DNA from: Thalassotalea_A litorea
GTDB taxonomy: Bacteria > Pseudomonadota > Gammaproteobacteria > Enterobacterales > Alteromonadaceae
NCBI RefSeq assembly: GCF_043642205.1
Contig: NZ_JBHZSG010000009.1
Coordinates: 43,829-107,828, forward strand
Reading direction: 5' to 3'
Length of the DNA: 64,000 nt
The position numbers and the translations under genes are program-made. Every line of letters starts with the position of its first letter. The first letter of the stretch is position 1. This document shows positions 8,948-17,245 of the stretch, piece by piece. The notes under the pieces are model-generated. The model worked only from the letters and a program-made list of their open reading frames with translations, made no database searches and was not told where the DNA came from.

Positions 8948-9895
8948 ATGGCAAGACGTAGAAAAGGTCGTCAGGTCGATGGCGTATTGCTACTCGACAA
9001 ACCTTATGACATGTCCTCAAACCATGCATTGCAAGCGGCAAAACGTATCTATTTTGCAAATAAAGCAGGGCATACGGGGGCACTAGATCCTTTAGCAACG
9101 GGAATGTTGCCTATTTGTTTCGGTGAAGCGACTAAGTTTTCACAGTTTCTTCTGGATACCGATAAGACTTATATTGTGACCGCAAAGCTTGGGATTCGAA
9201 CAACGACGTCCGATGCCGATGGGGATGTGGTTTCTGAAAAGCCGGTAAATGTCAGTGAAATTCAATTGGCACAAGCTTTGGATTATTTTCGGGGCACCAC
9301 CAAACAGGTACCTTCGATGTACTCGGCATTGAAATACAAGGGACAACCTTTGTATAAATATGCGCGGGAAGGCATTGAAGTGGAAAGAGAAGCACGGGAT
9401 ATTACCGTGTTTCGACTCGATGTATTGCGTTTTGAAGGTGATGAAGTGGATATGGAAATTCACGTTTCTAAAGGCACCTATATCCGTACTATCGTCGATG
9501 ATCTCGGTGAGCGATTAGGTTGTGGTGCTCATGTGAGCATGCTACGCCGGGTTTCGGTTGGTCATTATCCAAGAGACAAAATGGTGACGTTGGAAACATT
9601 AGAACAGTTATTGGCGGATGCTAAAGAAAAAGACATAAGTCCTTCAACCGTTCTCGAACCATTGTTGTTACCTATGGATACTGCCGTTACTGAACTGCCA
9701 ATGGCTAATGTTGATAAGGAAATGGCCGGTTACCTGCGCCATGGCAATCCGGTACTTGTACCAGGATTGAACGAGTCAGGTTTAATGAAAATTGTCATTG
9801 AAGAAGAAAATCGTTTTATTGGTGTTGGTCAATTAAATAATGATGGCTTGTTGGCGCCGAAGCGTTTGGTTGTCGAGCATGATCAGGACAGCTAA
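8948..9895 (+). CDS. truB: tRNA pseudouridine(55) synthase TruB
   Basis: 315 residues. The catalytic motif GHTGALDPLATGMLP places the nucleophilic Asp at residue 47. KGTYIRTIVDDLG and the C-terminal PUA-like region (about 250-310) complete the family pattern. It makes pseudouridine 55 in the T-loop of tRNAs. It is tightly coupled to rbfA upstream. A 192-bp gap containing a separate promoter leads to rpsO. Confidence 0.96.
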   Translation: MARRRKGRQVDGVLLLDKPYDMSSNHALQAAKRIYFANKAGHTGALDPLATGMLPICFGEATKFSQFLLDTDKTYIVTAKLGIRTTTSDADGDVVSEKPVNVSEIQLAQALDYFRGTTKQVPSMYSALKYKGQPLYKYAREGIEVEREARDITVFRLDVLRFEGDEVDMEIHVSKGTYIRTIVDDLGERLGCGAHVSMLRRVSVGHYPRDKMVTLETLEQLLADAKEKDISPSTVLEPLLLPMDTAVTELPMANVDKEMAGYLRHGNPVLVPGLNESGLMKIVIEEENRFIGVGQLNNDGLLAPKRLVVEHDQDS

Positions 9896-9994
9896 TAAGA
9901 TAAAAGCATTTTAGTCTCAGACAACATGCCCTTGCATTGTCATCTTGCTCTACGTCTATGTAAGCTAAATTATGCGGGAATGGGGATTATTTAC

Positions 9995-10022
9995 TTGCAC
10001 TGGCGGTAAATCTTGTTAGAAT
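9995..10022 (+). promoter_or_regulatory. promoter of rpsO
   Basis: TTGCAC at 9995-10000 and TAGAAT at 10017-10022 with a 16-bp spacer. A TG one base before the -10 gives an extended -10 element. The transcript would have a leader of about 60 nt, the region S15 uses for self-repression in other gammaproteobacteria. Confidence 0.6.
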
Positions 10023-10087
10023 ACCGCCTCTTTTGTCAGTCGGACTGAATTAGTGATCGGTCTGGCTAAGTTTATTTGGAGTTTATT

Positions 10088-10357
10088 ATGTCGCTAACGG
10101 CACAACAAAAAGCTGAAATCGTTAAAGAATTTGGTCAATCTGAAGGTGATACTGGTTCACCAGAAGTACAAGTTGCTTTACTTACTACACAAATTAACCA
10201 CCTTCAAGGTCACTTTAAAGAGCACATCCACGATCACCATTCTCGTCGTGGTCTACTTCGCATGGTTAGCCAGCGTCGTAAGCTTCTTGACTACCTTAAA
10301 GGTAAAAACGTAGCTCGTTACAGCGATCTTATCGCTCGTTTAGGTCTACGTCGCTAA
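10088..10357 (+). CDS. rpsO: 30S ribosomal protein S15
   Basis: 89 residues from ATG 10088 (MSLTAQQK), the exact family length. The in-frame start at 10076 is rejected because TTTGGAG lies between the two. Typical segments are GDTGSPEVQVALLT, HDHHSRRGLLRMVSQRRKLLDYL and the Arg-rich end. It binds 16S rRNA helices early in 30S assembly. In many relatives pnp follows directly; here a terminator and an unrelated gene intervene. Confidence 0.97.
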   Translation: MSLTAQQKAEIVKEFGQSEGDTGSPEVQVALLTTQINHLQGHFKEHIHDHHSRRGLLRMVSQRRKLLDYLKGKNVARYSDLIARLGLRR

Positions 10358-10378
10358 GAATAAGTTCTTTGAACTTGC

Positions 10379-10406
10379 AAAAAGGTCGCTGTTGCGGCCT
10401 TTTTTG
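10379..10406 (+). terminator. terminator after rpsO
   Basis: AAAGGTCGC and GCGGCCTTT pair across TGTT (one G-T pair) and are followed by a T-rich tract. Confidence 0.8.
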
Positions 10407-10655
10407 TTTTTAATGGTTTAACGTTTCAATAAGGCCATTAACAACGTGCGAATCAAAAGATCGTCATTACAAGTACGTTAGTCATTTTTCTCGCCGCTTT
10501 ATGCCGGCAACCTCTTAAAACTCCTGAAAACCTCCTAGCAAATTCATCGTTTAGATTTTGCCCGTTTACGCCTCAATGGTGCGCAGTAAAATTGCACTTG
10601 TTAAAACAGCGTGCAATAGTATATTTTTAAAAAACTTTTAACTCGTGAACAACTT

Positions 10656-10755
10656 ATACCAATCACATTAAGTTTGTGCACAGCTCAGAGTTAGGGCGGA
10701 GGTTCAGTTACAACATAGATTTTATTGATATAGTCATTCTATATTAATGAATATT
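10656..10755 (-). repeat. MITE-like element, half copy (one end only)
   Basis: It begins ATACCAATCACATTAAG and continues through TGTGCACAGCTCAGAGTTAGGGC, ATAGATTTTATTGATATAG and ATTAATGA, matching one half of the full element at 39281-39545 in inverted orientation. The match ends near 10755 and the second end is missing. The wider gap 10358-10837 holds only the rpsO terminator and this remnant. Confidence 0.8.
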
Positions 10756-10837
10756 ACTAACGGCTCCAGGCCGAGTTAAGGATGATCCTCGTCACAAACT
10801 TCACGTATCGATGCGAAAAACTCATTAAGGTAGCGAC

Positions 10838-11755
10838 ATGGAAACTCAAAAAAATAAACATTCAGAATCAATGCAGCCGCATAAAATTCCTCAGGAAGCG
10901 TTTGACTGGTACGACGAATACGCGCACGGGTTAATCGACCGTCGCACCTTTCTTACCCGATTGTCGGGTCTTGCGGTCGCTGGCTTAACGATGAGTGTAT
11001 TGACATCTTCTTTACTGCCAAATTATGCAAAGGCGGAACAAGTCTCTTTTAATGATTCGGATATTAAAGCAACCTATGCCAAATTTTCATCGCCACAGGG
11101 ACATGGTGAAGGGCAGGGCTATTTAGTTACGCCAAGTAATCTTGACGGTAAGGCGCCTGTTGTTCTGGTGATTCATGAGAACCGTGGTCTTAACCCGTAT
11201 GTCAAGGATGTAGCACGTCGCCTGGCAAAGGCAGGCTTCATCGCGTTGGCGCCTGATGCGCTTTATCCTCTTGGGGGCTATCCGGGCAATGATGATGAAG
11301 GCCGGACCATGCAACGTTCCATGGATCGAGCTAAAATCGAACAGGATTTTATCGCTGCAGCAAACTTCTTAAAGAACCACCCGTCGAGCAACGGTAAGCT
11401 TGGCGCAGTGGGCTTTTGTTTTGGTGGCTACATCGTCAATATGTTAGCCGCGACAATGGGGGATGCGTTAAATGCGGGCGTGCCATTTTACGGCACACCT
11501 GCACTTCGGGAACTTCGTAAAAACATTAAAGCGCCAATGCAGATCCAACTGGCGGAGCTAGATAAGCGCGTCAATGCTAGCTGGCCGGAATATGAAGAAG
11601 ACCTAAAACTATATGACGTGGATTATAAAATGCATATGTACAAGGGCGCCAATCATGGCTTTCATAATGATTCTACCTCTCGTTATGATGAAGGTTCGGC
11701 AGAACTCGCCTGGCAAAGAACCGTGGACTTCTTTAAACAACATCTGAGCACCTAA
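10838..11755 (+). CDS. Tat-exported dienelactone hydrolase family protein
   Basis: 305 residues. Residues 30-67 carry a twin-arginine signal (DRRTFLTRLSGLAVAG, then an AKA cleavage region), preceded by an unusually long 30-residue leader. The mature part is a dienelactone hydrolase-type alpha/beta hydrolase: VIHENRGLNPY, the nucleophile elbow GFCFGG with Cys194, and GANHGFHN with the catalytic His near 273. The family opens lactones or esters; the real substrate is unknown. It lies alone between rpsO and pnp, breaking the usual rpsO-pnp operon. Similar Tat-type family members occur in many proteobacteria, so the family call is secure and the function is not. Confidence 0.85.
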   Translation: METQKNKHSESMQPHKIPQEAFDWYDEYAHGLIDRRTFLTRLSGLAVAGLTMSVLTSSLLPNYAKAEQVSFNDSDIKATYAKFSSPQGHGEGQGYLVTPSNLDGKAPVVLVIHENRGLNPYVKDVARRLAKAGFIALAPDALYPLGGYPGNDDEGRTMQRSMDRAKIEQDFIAAANFLKNHPSSNGKLGAVGFCFGGYIVNMLAATMGDALNAGVPFYGTPALRELRKNIKAPMQIQLAELDKRVNASWPEYEEDLKLYDVDYKMHMYKGANHGFHNDSTSRYDEGSAELAWQRTVDFFKQHLST

Positions 11756-12034
11756 GGGATTTTTAGACGGTTGTTAAAATTCCAGAAACTCAATTTAAGT
11801 TGAACCGGTCATTCACAATGCGCATTGCATCAGGTGCTCGAACCTGTGGTTTTGGTCAGATTATTTGTCATTTTGGCACTCGACAAAAAATCTGACTCGC
11901 AATTCCTAAACCGGGTTTGTCCCATCATTTTGTTTTGCTGGCATTCACAATTTAAGTGCGTATAATTAGCCTCGAATTAATATATGAAAATACAGACCTA
12001 ATACCAGATGGTATTAAAAGATAAGGAAAAGAAA

Positions 12035-14155
12035 GTGACTCCGATTACTAAAACATTTGAATTCGGACAGCATAAAGTAACTCTGGAAACTGGAGTTATT
12101 GCTCGTCAAGCAACCGCAGCTGTCATGGCAAGCATGGATGATACGAGCGTACTAGTATCTGTTGTTGGTAAAAAAGAAGCCGTACCTGGCCAGGACTTTT
12201 TCCCATTAACGGTTAACTATCAAGAAAAAACTTACGCCGCGGGTAAAATCCCTGGTGGTTTCTTCAAACGTGAAGGTCGTCCTTCGGAAGAAGAAACGTT
12301 AACGGCTCGTCTAATCGACCGTCCAATCCGCCCATTATTTCCTGAAGGTTTCACAAACGAAGTTCAGGTTATTATTACCGTGGTCTCTGCCAACCCTGAA
12401 ATCGCCCCTGATATTATCTCTTTGTTAGGTACTTCAGCAGCGTTAGCAATTTCTGGCATTCCATTCAGTGGTCCAATTGGTGCGGCTCGCGTTGGTTATA
12501 TCAACGACAAATACGTATTAAACCCACTTCAGGCTGAACTTGCTGAGAGTAAACTGGACTTAGTTGTTGCCGGTACAGAGTCAGCAGTACTGATGGTTGA
12601 ATCCGAAGCCGAAGTATTATCTGAAGAAGTGATGTTAGGCGCCGTGGTATACGGTCATGAGCAATCTCAGACTGCGATCAATGCGATCAAAGAGTTTGCT
12701 GCCGAAGTAAATACCCCATCTTGGGAATGGCAAGCGCCAGCGAAAAATGAAGCGCTTGTTGCTAAGATTGCTGAATTGGCGTCTGCGGACATTACCGAAG
12801 CTTATCAGATCACTGAAAAAGCGAAACGCTATGAAGCGATTGGCGAAATCAAATCTAAAGTTATTGAGCAACTGACTGCTGACCTTGCGGAAGGCGAAGA
12901 GCTGGACCAGGGCGATGCAAAAGATCTGTTACACGATTTAGAGAAAAAAATCGTTCGTGAGCGAATCACATCTGGTGCTCCTCGTATTGATGGCCGCGAT
13001 CCAGAAATGATCCGTGCGCTTGATGTAATGACTGGTGTCTTACCTCGTACTCACGGCTCTGCAGTATTCACCCGTGGTGAAACTCAGGCATTAGTGACTG
13101 CGACTTTAGGTACACAGCGTGATGCTCAGCGTGTAGAAACCATTCTTGGTGAGAAGACAGACAACTTCATGTTGCATTACAACTTCCCTCCATATTGTGT
13201 GGGTGAAACAGGTTTTATCGGTTCTCCGAAGCGTCGTGAAATCGGTCACGGTCGTTTGGCAAAACGCGGTATCCTTGCGGTAATGCCTACCATTGAAGAA
13301 TTCCCATATTCTGTGCGTGTTGTTTCAGAGATTACTGAATCAAACGGTTCATCGTCTATGGCTTCTGTCTGTGGTACATCACTTGCTTTGATGGACGCTG
13401 GTGTTCCGATTAAAGATTCTGTTGCAGGTATCGCGATGGGTCTAGTTAAAGAAGGTGACAGCCACGTTGTTCTTTCAGACATCTTAGGTGATGAAGATCA
13501 CTTAGGTGATATGGACTTTAAAGTTGCGGGTACGTCAAAAGGTATTACTGCATTGCAGATGGATATCAAAATTGAAGGTATCACTCAGGACATTATGCAA
13601 ACGGCTCTTAATCAAGCCAAGGGTGCGCGTATTCACATCCTTAGCGTAATGGACGAAGCTATCAATGCACATCGCGATGATATCTCTGAGTTTGCTCCTC
13701 GCATCCACACAATGAAGATAAACTCGGACAAAATCCGTGACGTTATCGGTAAAGGTGGCGCGACTATTCGTCAATTAACCGAAGAAACTGGCACGACCAT
13801 CGAAATTGAAGACGATGGTACGGTTAAGATTGCAGCCACTGATGGCAAGCAAGCTGAAGATGCTATCGCTCGTATTACTGCATTAACTGCGGAAATTGAA
13901 GTAGGTACTATCTATAACGGTAAAGTCGTTCGCATCGTTGATTTTGGTGCGTTTGTTAACGTACTTCCAGGTAAAGATGGTCTGGTACATATTTCACAAA
14001 TCTCTGATGAGCGCGTGAATAATGTTACGGATTATTTGAGTGAAGGCCAGGAAGTAACGGTTAAAGTGCTTGAAGTTGACCGCCAGGGTCGTGTTCGTTT
14101 GAGCATGAAAGAAGCGGTAGAAAAGTCTGCTGAAGCACCTGCTTCTGAAGAGTAA
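12035..14155 (+). CDS. pnp: polyribonucleotide nucleotidyltransferase (PNPase)
   Basis: 706 residues from GTG 12035, chosen because AAGGA lies 7 bp upstream and the product then begins like its relatives; an in-frame ATG at 12008 lacks a ribosome site. Order: first RNase PH domain, helical domain, second RNase PH domain (KGARIHIL, SEFAPRIHT), KH domain (RDVIGKGGATIRQL) and S1 domain (GTIYNGKVVRIVDFGAFV). It degrades RNA 3'-5' with phosphate and is part of the degradosome. A possible -10 TATAAT is at 11961-11966 with no clear -35. The gap 11756-12034 shows nothing else. Confidence 0.97.
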   Translation: MTPITKTFEFGQHKVTLETGVIARQATAAVMASMDDTSVLVSVVGKKEAVPGQDFFPLTVNYQEKTYAAGKIPGGFFKREGRPSEEETLTARLIDRPIRPLFPEGFTNEVQVIITVVSANPEIAPDIISLLGTSAALAISGIPFSGPIGAARVGYINDKYVLNPLQAELAESKLDLVVAGTESAVLMVESEAEVLSEEVMLGAVVYGHEQSQTAINAIKEFAAEVNTPSWEWQAPAKNEALVAKIAELASADITEAYQITEKAKRYEAIGEIKSKVIEQLTADLAEGEELDQGDAKDLLHDLEKKIVRERITSGAPRIDGRDPEMIRALDVMTGVLPRTHGSAVFTRGETQALVTATLGTQRDAQRVETILGEKTDNFMLHYNFPPYCVGETGFIGSPKRREIGHGRLAKRGILAVMPTIEEFPYSVRVVSEITESNGSSSMASVCGTSLALMDAGVPIKDSVAGIAMGLVKEGDSHVVLSDILGDEDHLGDMDFKVAGTSKGITALQMDIKIEGITQDIMQTALNQAKGARIHILSVMDEAINAHRDDISEFAPRIHTMKINSDKIRDVIGKGGATIRQLTEETGTTIEIEDDGTVKIAATDGKQAEDAIARITALTAEIEVGTIYNGKVVRIVDFGAFVNVLPGKDGLVHISQISDERVNNVTDYLSEGQEVTVKVLEVDRQGRVRLSMKEAVEKSAEAPASEE

Positions 14156-14183
14156 ATAAATCAAACAATTAATTTTGTTAGAA

Positions 14184-14212
14184 AAAAGGGAGCTGTTTAG
14201 CTCCCTTTTATT
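14184..14212 (+). terminator. terminator after pnp
   Basis: A perfect 11-bp stem AAAAGGGAGCT / AGCTCCCTTTT with a GTTT loop, then a T-rich tail. Confidence 0.9.
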
Positions 14213-14254
14213 TATAATGTAATGAATATGTTAAATGGATCAGGTTAGAAAATT

Positions 14255-15178
14255 TTGAATCTTATTGCGCGTCGTGCGACTTCAGTCGTACTGTTAGCAC
14301 TGCTTGGCTTGTCTCAAGGATGTACGACAACGTCGAGTTCATCTCAAGGGATTTCCAATTTGGTTATCGCTGAACCGATGGCGATTAATCCACAAAGTGA
14401 ATTAGCATTAGCGCGTTTATCGGAGATTATTCAACGAGTTGAAGTCACCGAAGAACAACGGGCAAAGTTATTTTATGATCGCGGCGTTATTTTTGATAGC
14501 GTTGGACTACGTTCGTTGGCCAGTTTCGATTTTCAACGGGCACTGCGTCTGCAACCTGATTTGGTTGATGCTTATAACTTTATGGGCATTCATCATACCC
14601 AGCGGCAGGAATTCAACCTTGCTTATGAGGCATTCGATTCTGCGATTGAATTAGATCCGCAACACCAATATGCCTATTTAAACCGTGGTATTGCCTTGTA
14701 TTATGGCGGTCGACCGGAAATGGCAGTCGAAGACATTCAAAAATTTCAACTCCAGGAGCAGTTCGATCCCTATCGTATGGCGTGGTTGTATCTGGTCGAA
14801 TACCAAATTGATCCTGAACGAGCGAAAGTGAATCTTCAGGATAACTACGATAGCTTGCCTCACAATAGCTGGGCCAATAATATTCTGCGATTGTTTTTAG
14901 GGGAAATGAGTGAAGGTGAATTTATTGATGAGTTAACGATTGGCGTTACCAGCAATAAAGAACTAACCGACCGCTTGTGCGAAGGGTACTTTTATTTGGG
15001 TAAATACAACCAGATAATGGCATTGCCCAATAACTCAGCCAATTACTTCAAACTTGCATTGAGTACCAATGTTTATGAGTTTATTGAGCACCGCTATGCA
15101 AAACTTGAATTGGAATTGCTCCAGGTTAATGTCGCGCAGCCCAGCGAATCGATTGAAGAGCCAACTGACAGGGAATAA
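14255..15178 (+). CDS. nlpI: TPR lipoprotein NlpI
   Basis: 307 residues from a TTG start with AGG about 10 bp upstream. The N-terminus is a lipoprotein signal (VVLLALLGLSQGC; Cys 23). Tetratricopeptide repeats follow at about 65-165, including AYNFMGIHHTQRQEFNLAYEAFDSAIELDP and AYLNRGIALYYGGRPEMAVED. Position directly after pnp, as in E. coli, supports NlpI, an outer-membrane adaptor for peptidoglycan hydrolases and the Prc protease. The lipobox is imperfect (Ser at -3). Confidence 0.88.
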   Translation: MNLIARRATSVVLLALLGLSQGCTTTSSSSQGISNLVIAEPMAINPQSELALARLSEIIQRVEVTEEQRAKLFYDRGVIFDSVGLRSLASFDFQRALRLQPDLVDAYNFMGIHHTQRQEFNLAYEAFDSAIELDPQHQYAYLNRGIALYYGGRPEMAVEDIQKFQLQEQFDPYRMAWLYLVEYQIDPERAKVNLQDNYDSLPHNSWANNILRLFLGEMSEGEFIDELTIGVTSNKELTDRLCEGYFYLGKYNQIMALPNNSANYFKLALSTNVYEFIEHRYAKLELELLQVNVAQPSESIEEPTDRE

Positions 15179-15221
15179 CAACGTCCATTGTTTGTCATAC
15201 GCTCTAATTTATAATGATGAC

Positions 15222-15324
15222 CGTGCTGATGTTAACAATGGAGCGACCAAGTTCGGTAATCAAGGCCTTGTCTAAACGTCGTTAAATTTTCACTGAGTGG
15301 GAAAACACTTAGGGGAATTGGTAT
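15222..15324 (-). repeat. MITE-like element, half copy (opposite half)
   Basis: From about 15222 it matches the other half of the 39281 element (AACAATGGAGYGACC, CAAGGCCTTGTCTAAACG, TTCACTGAGTGGG) and ends in GGAATTGGTAT. It lacks the end present at 10656-10755. Confidence 0.7.
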
Positions 15325-15394
15325 TACGCTTGTTGAATGCGTAAATTATTGGTATTTTCTAAGTCGGTAAACCAATGAGTTCGAGTCGCCACCT

Positions 15395-16807
15395 GTGAAA
15401 TCCCTGCGTGTTGTCATAATGACTGTGGTTATCGTAATTTCATTTGCGCTGGTCATTAGCGGTAAACCATTCTGGGTTGCAACAGCTCTAAATTCGGTAT
15501 CATCTCAATACCCAGAAAATTCCCTCCTGCATCAGCTTAGTAATTCATTCAACCATCCTCAAGCGCAGCAACACAATATTGACGAGCTTGTGTTAGGAAG
15601 TCGGCAATGGCTTCGTTTATCCCGGGCTCACGCTAAGACTAACGGCGAAACGGCATTTGCGCTTTCTCGTTATTTCCGTGAACAAAAGCAACACCAACAA
15701 GCAGAGCTTTGGCTAGGGCAAGCTGTTCGCTTGATGTATCCTCAGGCTATCGAGAAACAAGCGTTAACATTGATGAGTGATGGGGAATTTGCGGCAGCAA
15801 AAACGCTCATCGCTAAACTGGATAATAAGTCTGAACTATTTTTGGCGCTAATGCTGCAATTAACCATTGCACTAGAGCAAGGTGATGATATTCAACAAAA
15901 CATCAGGCTGCTCGAGCAGCTAAATCCTGAGCATGAATTGATTGCGGCTGCCCGAGGGTTTGCCATTGCCGATTTTTGGCAGCAGGACAATATGGCAAAG
16001 TCTGACTATCAAAATAAACTCGATTGTGCCACTTCCGTACAATTTTTTGCGGGTTCATTGTCAAAATTACAACGCTTAACCGAATTGATTGAAAACATAA
16101 ACCGTGATCCGTTTTTCTTGCAGGAATTCTGCTTATTTACGCCGCAATATATTCCCCAATCGATATTAAATTGTGAAGCGGCAACTAGCGGCCGATTAGT
16201 CTGTGATATCAATGCGTTGTCTCGATATCGAAGAAAATATGCAGTGGATTATATCGGCGTATTGTCAGACGCTGGCCGAGCCAATGTTAATCATGGGGTT
16301 GTGTATTTGGATATGCAGGATGACGCAGATGTTGTTAAACATGAATTACTGCACTTGATAGGCTTTATTGATGAATATCCATTACCTAAAAATCATCAGG
16401 TATGTGAGGTGAAAGCATTTAGCGCAGTTGCCAAAAATATTGTTGTCGATAACAACCCAAGAACAGAATATCCATCCGAAGAAGATGCGCGTCGGGAGGT
16501 ATTGACGGTTGTGCCCTGGGCCAGTTTGATTAAGCCAACCACGCCGATCACCCAAATGATCAACGGTACACGAGTACTAGGCACTCCGGCTAAGTATCGA
16601 GGTGAAGTCGGTTTGTTTGCTGCCGAGACCTGCGAAAAACAGGGTAGGGCAAGTTTTAAACCGGAACACACCTGGGGATTGATGCGTTACAATAGTCTGC
16701 CTCTGTCCAGCACTTATCAGCAAATACACGCCAATAATGCAGGCAAGTTTGCCATGAAAACATCCACGTACCAGCCAGTATTGCAACCGCAACCGACGAA
16801 AAACTAA
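15395..16807 (+). CDS. membrane-anchored putative zinc metallopeptidase (HExxH)
   Basis: 470 residues from a GTG start. Residues 5-25 are a single hydrophobic segment (signal anchor). A helical part (about 60-220) resembles TPR/SEL1-type repeats. The C-terminal half has HELLHLIGFIDEY at 316-328: His316, Glu317 and His320 form a classical HExxH, and the trailing Gly and Asp-Glu-Tyr recall M64-type motifs. Several Cys residues (for example CEAA, VCD, VCEVKAF, ETCEK) suggest a periplasmic disulphide-bonded domain. The family is not recognised. No gene partner is obvious; the gap before it holds the MITE remnant. Confidence 0.65.
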   Translation: MKSLRVVIMTVVIVISFALVISGKPFWVATALNSVSSQYPENSLLHQLSNSFNHPQAQQHNIDELVLGSRQWLRLSRAHAKTNGETAFALSRYFREQKQHQQAELWLGQAVRLMYPQAIEKQALTLMSDGEFAAAKTLIAKLDNKSELFLALMLQLTIALEQGDDIQQNIRLLEQLNPEHELIAAARGFAIADFWQQDNMAKSDYQNKLDCATSVQFFAGSLSKLQRLTELIENINRDPFFLQEFCLFTPQYIPQSILNCEAATSGRLVCDINALSRYRRKYAVDYIGVLSDAGRANVNHGVVYLDMQDDADVVKHELLHLIGFIDEYPLPKNHQVCEVKAFSAVAKNIVVDNNPRTEYPSEEDARREVLTVVPWASLIKPTTPITQMINGTRVLGTPAKYRGEVGLFAAETCEKQGRASFKPEHTWGLMRYNSLPLSSTYQQIHANNAGKFAMKTSTYQPVLQPQPTKN

Positions 16808-17088
16808 TCGTTAATTACGTACTTTTCGTCAGCCAGATTTGCATCAAGTCGTTCTGAAATATCTGTGATACTCGTTACGGTTTCCACAAGCGCTGTTTCA
16901 GTGGGGGATGTATCGTTCAAACTGGATTTTACCTCTGTCAGCCGTACTCTGGCGACAGGCCACATAGTCTTACCACGATGGTGAAGTGGTATGAGATTGT
17001 CTTTCAACAACCGATTCCCTGTGCTAGTTTTGTTTGAATCACTGATTTGCTGGGTTTTATTTTGATTGAACCAGGAAAAAATCGTCAT
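16804..17088 (-). CDS. small hypothetical protein
   Basis: 94 residues, convergent with and overlapping the preceding gene's stop by 4 bp, divergent from csdA. It has no signal peptide, membrane segment or motif I recognise. It is hydrophilic, with a basic middle (HHRGKTMWPVARVRLTEVK) and an acidic end. AGAGA lies before the ATG as a weak ribosome site. It fills an otherwise empty gap and has no competing ORF, which is the main argument that it is real. Confidence 0.45.
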   Translation of the reverse strand: MTIFSWFNQNKTQQISDSNKTSTGNRLLKDNLIPLHHRGKTMWPVARVRLTEVKSSLNDTSPTETALVETVTSITDISERLDANLADEKYVIND

Positions 17089-17245
17089 TGTTATGTCTCT
17101 AGCTTATTTACACTATTAGTTATAGACCTGTATCTCGTTTTTTGCTGGCTAAAGTGTAAAAAATCCTGATTTGTCACACAGAAAATGCTGTTTGTTAGGG
17201 TATAATTTGAAACCAGGCAAAAATAGGCTTTTAAACACCATCGAT

